Below are positions 59,019 through 64,000 of a DNA stretch of 64,000 bases, piece after piece. The stretch is taken from positions 186,001 to 250,000 of the forward strand of contig NZ_JAJNCX010000002.1 of assembly GCF_021026315.1 (NCBI RefSeq). The letters are read 5' to 3'. The notes beneath the pieces were generated by a model, which saw nothing but the letters and a program-made list of their open reading frames with translations, had not been told where the DNA came from and made no database searches. The position numbers were made by a program, and so were the translations under genes. How positions within the stretch are numbered: position 1 is the first letter of the stretch; every line of letters begins with the position of its first letter. The stretch comes from Rhizobium sp. C4 (GTDB taxonomy: Bacteria > Pseudomonadota > Alphaproteobacteria > Rhizobiales > Rhizobiaceae).

Positions 59019-60178
59019 CCGTCGAACACCAGAACTGGAACGCCATGTCGGACGACGCGTTTCGTGCGCTCGTTCGCAACTTCTTCGCCACGCATTATCC
59101 GGAGCACCTGCGCTATTCGCCGAGCCGGCGCCGTCTTTCGGAAATGCGCGGCTGGTACGACACGCTGTCGGAACATGGCTGGATCGCACCGGCATGGCCC
59201 GCGGAATATGGCGGCATGGGGCTTGATCCGGGCAAGCTGGTCATCTTCATCGAGGAACAGGAGGCCCACGGCGTGGCGCGTGTTCCCGACCACGGCATCA
59301 TCATGGTGGGACCGCTGCTGATCCAGCAGGGCTCGCCGGAGCAGAAGAAGCGCTACCTGCCGAAGATATTGACCGGTGAGGAAATCTGGTGCCAGGGCTA
59401 TTCCGAGCCCAACGCAGGCTCCGATCTCGCCAGCCTGCGCACGGAGGCCGTGCTCGATGGCGATCATTTCGTGGTCAACGGGCAGAAGACCTGGTCGACG
59501 CTGGCGCAGGACGGAACCCATATGTTCATGCTGGTGCGCACCAACAAGGAAGCGCGCAAGCAGGAGGGCATCAGCTTTCTCCTGGTCGACATGAAGACGC
59601 CGGGCATTACGGTGCGGCCGATGCGGACACTGTCGGGCCACGAGGAATTCTGCGAGGTCTTCTTCGATGATGTCCGCGTGCCGAAGGAGAATATCGTCGG
59701 CGAGATCGACAAGGGCTGGGGCGTTGCAAAGGCGCTTTTGAGCTTCGAACGGCTTTTTCTCGGCAGTCCGAAGCTTGCGCAAAGCGCGCTGGCGCGTCTG
59801 GCGACGCTCTCCGTGCTGACGGGTCGTGATCGCGATCCGATTTTCCGCGACCGCTTCGCCGCGCTGCAGATGGATGTCGATGATCTGAACGGTCTTTACC
59901 GGCGCTTCACCGCACAGGTGCGTGACGGCGAGCGACTGGGGCCGGATGTTTCGATCCTGAAAATCTGGGGCACCGAGACGTTTTCGCGGATCGGCGACCT
60001 GATCGTCGAGATCGCCGGCGGTGCTGGGATGATGGACGGGCCATCGGCCTTCGATGGCGGCAATTTCGACACTCTCTCGACCTTCTACAATGCACGCCCT
60101 TCGACCATTTACGGTGGCACGAACGAGATCCAGCGAAACATCATCTCGGGTAACGTTCTGAACCTGCCGTCTGCCTGA
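59015..60178 (+). CDS. Acyl-CoA dehydrogenase, likely catalytic subunit of a heteromeric pair
   Basis: A 387-residue acyl-CoA dehydrogenase with WCQGYSEPNAGSDLASL (125-141), VNGQKTWSTLA and IYGGTNEIQRNI at the C-terminus, where the usual Glu is Gly. E245 in LLSFERLFLG is the alternative base. It is strikingly similar in layout to the protein at 10742, and its partner to that at 11964, so the window has two heteromeric pairs, in opposite gene order. Heteromeric enzymes of this kind act on bulky CoA esters such as those of sterol side chains. The start overlaps the upstream stop by ATGA. Confidence 0.9.
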   Translation: MTVEHQNWNAMSDDAFRALVRNFFATHYPEHLRYSPSRRRLSEMRGWYDTLSEHGWIAPAWPAEYGGMGLDPGKLVIFIEEQEAHGVARVPDHGIIMVGPLLIQQGSPEQKKRYLPKILTGEEIWCQGYSEPNAGSDLASLRTEAVLDGDHFVVNGQKTWSTLAQDGTHMFMLVRTNKEARKQEGISFLLVDMKTPGITVRPMRTLSGHEEFCEVFFDDVRVPKENIVGEIDKGWGVAKALLSFERLFLGSPKLAQSALARLATLSVLTGRDRDPIFRDRFAALQMDVDDLNGLYRRFTAQVRDGERLGPDVSILKIWGTETFSRIGDLIVEIAGGAGMMDGPSAFDGGNFDTLSTFYNARPSTIYGGTNEIQRNIISGNVLNLPSA

Positions 60179-60191
60179 CATGGAGTTTCCA

Positions 60192-61418
60192 ATGGCCAAC
60201 AGACCACTTTCCAATATCCGCGTGCTTGACCTGTCACGCATCCTGGCCGGGCCATGGGCGGCGCAATATCTCGCCGATCTCGGCGCCGAAGTCATCAAGG
60301 TCGAGCGGCCGGGCGTCGGTGACGACGCGCGGCATTACGGTGCACCCTATGTCAAGGATGCGGCCGGCAATCCGACCAGCGAGAATTTCTTCCATCTCTC
60401 CTGCAACCGCGGAAAGATGTCGATCACGGTCGATATGGCCAAGCCCGAAGGGCAGGAGATCATTCGCAAGATCGCCAGCGAAAGCGACGTGCTGGTCGAG
60501 AATTTCAAGGTCGGCGATCTGGCGCGCTACGGACTGGACTACGAGTCGCTGCGCAAGATCAATCCGAAGCTCATCTATTGCTCGATCACGGGCTTCGGCC
60601 AGACCGGCCCATACCGGAAGCGGCCGGGCTATGACGCCGTTTTCCAGGGCATGAGCGGTCTCATGAGCGTGACGGGTTATCCGGATAGCATTCCCGGTGG
60701 CGGACCGATGAAGGTCGGTCCCTCGATCGTGGACATCATCACAGGTCTCAACGCTGTCGTGGGTATCGTCTCGGCGCTTTACAACCGGGACCATAACGGA
60801 GGCCAGGGGCAGCATGTCGAACTGGCGCTGTTCGACTCGGCCGTCGCGGCGCTCTCTCATTACGTTCAGATCTACCTGTCGTCCGGCACGCCTCCGGGAC
60901 GGCGCGGCACGCAGGGCAATGGTGGCGTTCCGTCCCAGATGTTCCTCTGCCGGGAAGGCGGCCTGATGCTGACGGCCGGCAATGACAAGCAGTTCCGCTG
61001 CCTTTGCGAAGCCATCGGACACCCGGAAATGATCACCGATCCGCGCTTCAAGGACGGCCCGACCCGCATCCAGCATCGCGATGCGCTTTCGGCCGAGCTG
61101 CAGGAGATCTTTCTTCAAAAACTGCCGGAGGAATGGCTGCCGGCGCTGGAGGCGGCGGGCGTTCCCTCAGGCCCGATCTACAATTTCGAACAGGTCTTCA
61201 ACGATCCGCAGATCAAGGAACGCGGCATGAAGGTCACGGTGAAGCATCCGCATAACGATGCCGTCGATCTGGTCGGCAATCCGCTCAAGTTCTCGGAGAC
61301 CCCGATCACCGACTATGTGGCGCCGCCGCTGCTGGGCGAGCACACGGAAGACATTCTTGCCCGCTTCGGGTTCGATGCGCAAAAGCAGGCGGAGCTCAGA
61401 TCCAAGGGCGTTATCTGA
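60192..61418 (+). CDS. Family III CoA-transferase (CaiB/BaiF)
   Basis: A 408-residue CaiB/BaiF protein, closest of the set to succinyl-CoA-dependent transferases: LSNIRVLDLSRILAGPWAAQYLADLGAEVIKVE, NRGKMSITVDMAKPEGQ, NFKVGDLARYGLDYESL, GFGQTGPYRKRPGYD and a catalytic Asp candidate in PSIVDIITGLNAVVG. GGAG six bases upstream supports the ATG at 60192; an ATG at 60180 is possible. It is the last gene of the operon, followed by a perfect hairpin. Likely role: activation of a carboxylate with succinyl-CoA or another CoA donor. Confidence 0.92.
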   Translation: MANRPLSNIRVLDLSRILAGPWAAQYLADLGAEVIKVERPGVGDDARHYGAPYVKDAAGNPTSENFFHLSCNRGKMSITVDMAKPEGQEIIRKIASESDVLVENFKVGDLARYGLDYESLRKINPKLIYCSITGFGQTGPYRKRPGYDAVFQGMSGLMSVTGYPDSIPGGGPMKVGPSIVDIITGLNAVVGIVSALYNRDHNGGQGQHVELALFDSAVAALSHYVQIYLSSGTPPGRRGTQGNGGVPSQMFLCREGGLMLTAGNDKQFRCLCEAIGHPEMITDPRFKDGPTRIQHRDALSAELQEIFLQKLPEEWLPALEAAGVPSGPIYNFEQVFNDPQIKERGMKVTVKHPHNDAVDLVGNPLKFSETPITDYVAPPLLGEHTEDILARFGFDAQKQAELRSKGVI

Positions 61419-61428
61419 GGTTGCAAAG

Positions 61429-61462
61429 GCGATAGCCCGAGGCGCGATGCCCGGGCTATCGC
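61429..61462. terminator. Bidirectional hairpin terminator
   Basis: GCGATAGCCCG (61429-61439) and CGGGCTATCGC (61452-61462) form a perfect 11-bp stem with a 12-base loop between convergent genes. The T tract is lacking on both sides. Confidence 0.7.
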
Positions 61463-61470
61463 GTGCGTGC

Positions 61471-62256
61471 TCAGCCGAAGTTCGGCTGACGCTTTTCCTC
61501 GAAGGCCGCGATGCCTTCGCCGACCGGGCCGGAGCGCAGCGGCGCATTGACCTCTTCAATCTCGAATTTCAAGGCGTCATCCATCGTCTTGTCCAGCCCT
61601 TCGATGGCGAGCTTTTTCATGAGGGCGAGACCTTCCTGGCTGCGGGTCGCGAGCTTGCCGCAATAGGCGAGCGCTTCGGCTCGGAGCTCACTATCCGGCA
61701 CGACATAATTGACGAGACCCCATTGTTCGGCTTTGGCGGCTTCGATCCAGCGGACGCTGAGGAACATGTCCATTGCCCGGCGCAGGCCGATTGCGCGCGG
61801 CAGGCGCTGTGAGGAGCCCCATCCTGGCACGAGTCCGAACTGGGCATGCTGGTCGCCGAACTTGGCGCCTTCGGCGGCAAAAACCACGTCGCAGGCGAGC
61901 ATCAGTTCAAGGCCGCCGGCAAGGCACAGACCCTGGACAGCGCAAATCACGGGAAGACGGCTGGTTTCAAGCGCCCGCAACGTGTCGTGTCCACAGCGGA
62001 GAAATGCGTCGATACCGGCTTCGGTCTGACGTTTCGTCTTGACCTCACCCAATTCGGCACCGGTGCAGAAATGCTTGCCTTCGCCGCAGATCAGCACGGA
62101 GCGAATGGACGGATCGCTTTCGAAGTCCCGCAAGGCGCGAAGGATGCTTGCATGAACCTCCATCGACAGGCAATTGAAAACGGCGGGTCGCGCCAGTTCC
62201 AACACACCTGTGGGGCCGTCTTTCCACACGTTCAACAATTCCTTGATATCAGCCAT
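61471..62256 (-). CDS. Enoyl-CoA hydratase/isomerase family
   Basis: A 261-residue crotonase with HFCTGAELGEVK, VQGLCLAGGLELMLACD and GDQHAQFGLVPGWGSSQRL. It keeps the first hydratase Glu (GGLEL) but has His at the second position, so it may be a hydratase with altered chemistry, a hydrolase or a lyase. The tail EKRQPNFG is normal. The start at 62256 follows AGGAAATGG; the frame extends to 62340. It is a single gene, divergent from an IclR regulator gene with only 90 bases between, so it is probably a direct target of that regulator. Confidence 0.85.
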   Translation of the reverse strand: MADIKELLNVWKDGPTGVLELARPAVFNCLSMEVHASILRALRDFESDPSIRSVLICGEGKHFCTGAELGEVKTKRQTEAGIDAFLRCGHDTLRALETSRLPVICAVQGLCLAGGLELMLACDVVFAAEGAKFGDQHAQFGLVPGWGSSQRLPRAIGLRRAMDMFLSVRWIEAAKAEQWGLVNYVVPDSELRAEALAYCGKLATRSQEGLALMKKLAIEGLDKTMDDALKFEIEEVNAPLRSGPVGEGIAAFEEKRQPNFG

Positions 62257-62346
62257 GGTCCATTTCCTGCCCTCATTCGTTGCACTATGGTTTTTTGTGC
62301 GTTTGGTGTAGGACAAGATCAATGAAGGAGCCTTCGGCATCCCGCG

Positions 62347-63168
62347 ATGAACACGGACGCGATTTCTTCGCTACAAAAAGTTGACCCGTCGGACGAGGTT
62401 TCGTCTCCCCGCTGGATGAACAGGCTGTTGGGGCTTTTCGAGGCTGTCGCGCATGAGCCCGACGGCATTTCCCTCGCTCGGCTCGCGGTGGTTCTGGCAT
62501 CGCCGAAGAGCAGTCTCCTGACGCTGCTGCGGCCGCTCGTGGCGCAAGGGTATCTCACCCACAAGGCAGGCAAATACAGCCTCGGTTCGGAAACCTACAG
62601 GTTTGCAACCACGATCCTGATGACGCGCAAGTTCAGCAGCCTGATGCGACCCATCATGGAAGATCTGATGAAGGCCTCCGGGGAGACGGTCATTCTGGCC
62701 ACCCTCGACAGGTCGGCCGGGGTCATCATTTATCAGGACGTCATCGAAAGTGTTCAATCCATTCGCTACGTGGTTCCCGCCGGAGAAGCGCGGGCGCTCT
62801 ATGCGTCAGCCGGCGGACGCCTGATGCTGGCCTACCAGGATGAAGCCTGGCGAGAGGCCTATCTCACGCGAACCGAACTCGTGCCCCTGACCGATCGCAC
62901 GCTCACGGACGTGGACGAATTGCGAAAGCTCGTCCTGGATATTCGAAAGACAGGGTACTCGTTCAGTGCCGGTCACGCGGTCTCGGGTGCCGCAGGGGTC
63001 GCCGCACCCATCTTTGACGCCGATGGAACGATTATTGCCGCGCTGTTGCTGGGCGCCCCGGAAGCCCGCGGTCAGGATAACAAGGACGAACTGATCAGGC
63101 TGACGACACTTGCGGCAGCGAGGGCGTCCCGATCGATGGGCTATTCCGAGGAGTTGACGGCGAAATAG
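62347..63168 (+). CDS. IclR-family transcriptional regulator
   Basis: A 273-residue IclR-type regulator. The winged helix-turn-helix covers about 22-85 (MNRLLGLFEAVAHEPDGISLARLAVVLASPKSSLLTLLRPL). The effector domain contains IRYVVPAGEARALYASAGGRLMLAYQ, LDIRKTGYSFSAGHAVSGAAGVAAPIF and ALLLGAPEAR. It is shorter than the IclR protein at 51085 and not a close copy. It probably controls the divergent crotonase and perhaps the neighbouring operon; the 90-base gap contains TTGCACTATGGTTTTTTGTGC-like sequence, but I could not define an operator. Confidence 0.92.
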   Translation: MNTDAISSLQKVDPSDEVSSPRWMNRLLGLFEAVAHEPDGISLARLAVVLASPKSSLLTLLRPLVAQGYLTHKAGKYSLGSETYRFATTILMTRKFSSLMRPIMEDLMKASGETVILATLDRSAGVIIYQDVIESVQSIRYVVPAGEARALYASAGGRLMLAYQDEAWREAYLTRTELVPLTDRTLTDVDELRKLVLDIRKTGYSFSAGHAVSGAAGVAAPIFDADGTIIAALLLGAPEARGQDNKDELIRLTTLAAARASRSMGYSEELTAK

Positions 63169-63181
63169 CTGCACATGTGTA

Positions 63182-63213
63182 GCCGATGCCTTGCCTTCCG
63201 GCATGGCATCGGC
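63182..63213. terminator. Bidirectional hairpin terminator
   Basis: GCCGATGCC (63182-63190) pairs with GGCATCGGC (63205-63213), and after one mismatch TGCC pairs with GGCA inside the loop, giving a long near-perfect stem between the IclR gene and the convergent crotonase gene. Confidence 0.6.
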
Positions 63214-63225
63214 GGTTCTCGATGA

Positions 63226-64000
63226 TCAGATCGGCGACTGCGTCGGGAACTGAGGCCTGCGCTTCTCATTGAACGACGCCACGCCTTCACGAACTTCCGG
63301 TCCCGTGAATCCGAGGAATTCGAGCGCCAGGGACGCGTCGAAGATCGGGCCGGCCTGACGGAGCCAGTTGTTCAGCGAATACTTCGTCCAGCGGATCGCG
63401 CTGGGCGCCATGTTGGCAAGCTTGGTTGCCGTCTTCAGCGCCGTCTCGTCCAGCACTTCGTCGTCGACAGCAAGCGAGATCAGACCGATCCGTTCGGCCT
63501 CTTCGCCCGACAGCGGGTCGCACAAAAGCAGATAGTATTTTGCCTTGGCAAGGCCGCAAAGCAGCGGCCAGACGATCGCCGCGTGGTCGCCTGCGGCAAC
63601 GCCGAGCTTGGTGTGCCCATCGATGATGCGGGCGGTCTTCGCCGCGATCGAGATATCCGCCAGCATGCCGCAGACGAGACCTGCGCCGACCGCCGGCCCG
63701 CGGATCGCGCTCACGACCGGCTTGGAGCAGTTGATGATATTGTAGACGATGTCGCGCGCTTCTTTCCAGTTCTGCGCCCGCACCTGAAAATCATTCATGA
63801 TGCCGTCGATCATGCTCATTTCACCGCCTGCCGAAAATGCGTCGCCGGCACCGGTGATGATGACGGCGGACACATTGGGGTCGGTGTCCACATCGCGCCA
63901 GATTTCGCCCAGTTCGGCATGCATGAACTGATCGGCGGCATTGAGCTTGCCGGGATTGTTCATGCGGATGCGCAGCACTCTTTCAGCCGGCATGTCGAAA
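63226..64000 (-). CDS. Enoyl-CoA hydratase/isomerase family (N-terminus cut by window end)
   Basis: The visible part has at least 257 residues. The open frame runs past base 64000 through two further residues (F, D) before an internal ATG at 63993, and crotonases usually have several residues before the VLRIRMNNP strand, so the true start is probably outside the window. It has [30 protein letters not shown] and [15 protein letters not shown]. Both classical hydratase glutamates are missing; the [10 protein letters not shown] stretch resembles the subgroup at 30709 and 45255. Function within crotonase chemistry is open. Confidence 0.83.
   Translation of the reverse strand, partial: FDMPAERVLRIRMNNPGKLNAADQFMHAELGEIWRDVDTDPNVSAVIITGAGDAFSAGGEMSMIDGIMNDFQVRAQNWKEARDIVYNIINCSKPVVSAIRGPAVGAGLVCGMLADISIAAKTARIIDGHTKLGVAAGDHAAIVWPLLCGLAKAKYYLLLCDPLSGEEAERIGLISLAVDDEVLDETALKTATKLANMAPSAIRWTKYSLNNWLRQAGPIFDASLALEFLGFTGPEVREGVASFNEKRRPQFPTQSPI

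Noticed and set aside
58922-60298. 458-residue minus-strand open frame
   Set aside because: It is opposite an intact acyl-CoA dehydrogenase gene and has no recognisable domain.
10742-64000. A full steroid or bile-acid degradation cluster
   Set aside because: Side-chain-type enzymes are present, but no ketosteroid dehydrogenase, ring hydroxylase or seco-steroid cleavage gene lies in the window, so only a side-chain-like logic is claimed.
1-64000. Mobile elements, CRISPR arrays, tRNA genes or attachment sites
   Set aside because: I looked for transposase or integrase genes, repeated spacer arrays, tRNA-like cloverleafs and long direct repeats and found none I could support.

Overview
The window is a GC-rich, densely coded stretch of chromosome or megaplasmid from an alphaproteobacterium, most likely a Rhizobiales/Rhizobiaceae member. 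This is inferred from base composition, the cat gene order, the LivM-LivG fusion and overall gene style, not from a marker gene. No rRNA, tRNA, insertion sequence, integrase, CRISPR array or phage gene was seen. Nearly every gene encodes an enzyme acting on acyl-CoA thioesters, or a transporter or regulator serving such enzymes.

Region by region. (1) 1-1144 holds the end of a catechol ortho-cleavage operon (catC tail, catA), followed by a non-coding spacer rich in hairpins. (2) 1576-6904 is a tight operon: thiolase, family I CoA-transferase, acyl-CoA dehydrogenase, mesaconyl-CoA-hydratase-like protein and CitE-like lyase. This is what would be needed to take a C5 branched dicarboxylate (itaconate, mesaconate or methylsuccinate type) to acetyl-CoA and pyruvate. 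(3) 7123-9635 is a polar-amino-acid type ABC importer, followed by a Nudix (CoA diphosphatase-like) gene. (4) 10742-13516 is a paired acyl-CoA dehydrogenase plus a MaoC hydratase. (5) 13716-18379 (minus strand) is a Liv-type ABC importer with fused permease and ATPase. (6) 18622-22406 carries an SDR, a feruloyl-CoA-synthase-like ligase and an MFS transporter. (7) 22403-38580 has two long minus-strand operons, one of crotonases with a double CoA-transferase, an SDR and a flavoprotein, the other of crotonases with a quinone-oxidoreductase-like protein and a DMT exporter, followed by a minus-strand acyl-CoA ligase gene. A nitronate-monooxygenase-like flavoprotein gene is divergent from each of these three units. 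(8) 39866-49762 carries another AMP-forming ligase, an aldehyde dehydrogenase, an NDP-forming acyl-CoA synthetase, an iron alcohol dehydrogenase, and a DUF35 / thiolase-fold aldolase-like / crotonase operon. (9) 49834-54760 has an alpha-methylacyl-CoA racemase-like protein, an IclR regulator and an MFE2-type dehydrogenase plus hydratase pair. (10) 55020-61418 is a six-gene operon of acyl-CoA dehydrogenases (one classical, one heteromeric pair), a MaoC protein and two family III CoA-transferases. (11) 61471-64000 holds two crotonases around a second IclR regulator.

My reading is that 10-64 kb is a catabolic island for a branched or alicyclic carboxylic acid, possibly isoprenoid- or bile-acid-side-chain-like. 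The acid would be imported, activated by ligases or CoA-transferases, epimerised, dehydrogenated by heteromeric dehydrogenases, hydrated and then cleaved by thiolase or retro-aldol chemistry. The aldehyde dehydrogenase and alcohol dehydrogenase could handle a carbonyl product. The substrate is not determinable from the sequence. No ring-hydroxylating oxygenase, P450 or ketosteroid dehydrogenase lies in the window. Eleven crotonases (only two with both classical hydratase glutamates), four nitronate-monooxygenase-like flavoproteins, and a cysteine-less DUF35 next to a cysteine-less thiolase-fold protein are the most unusual content.
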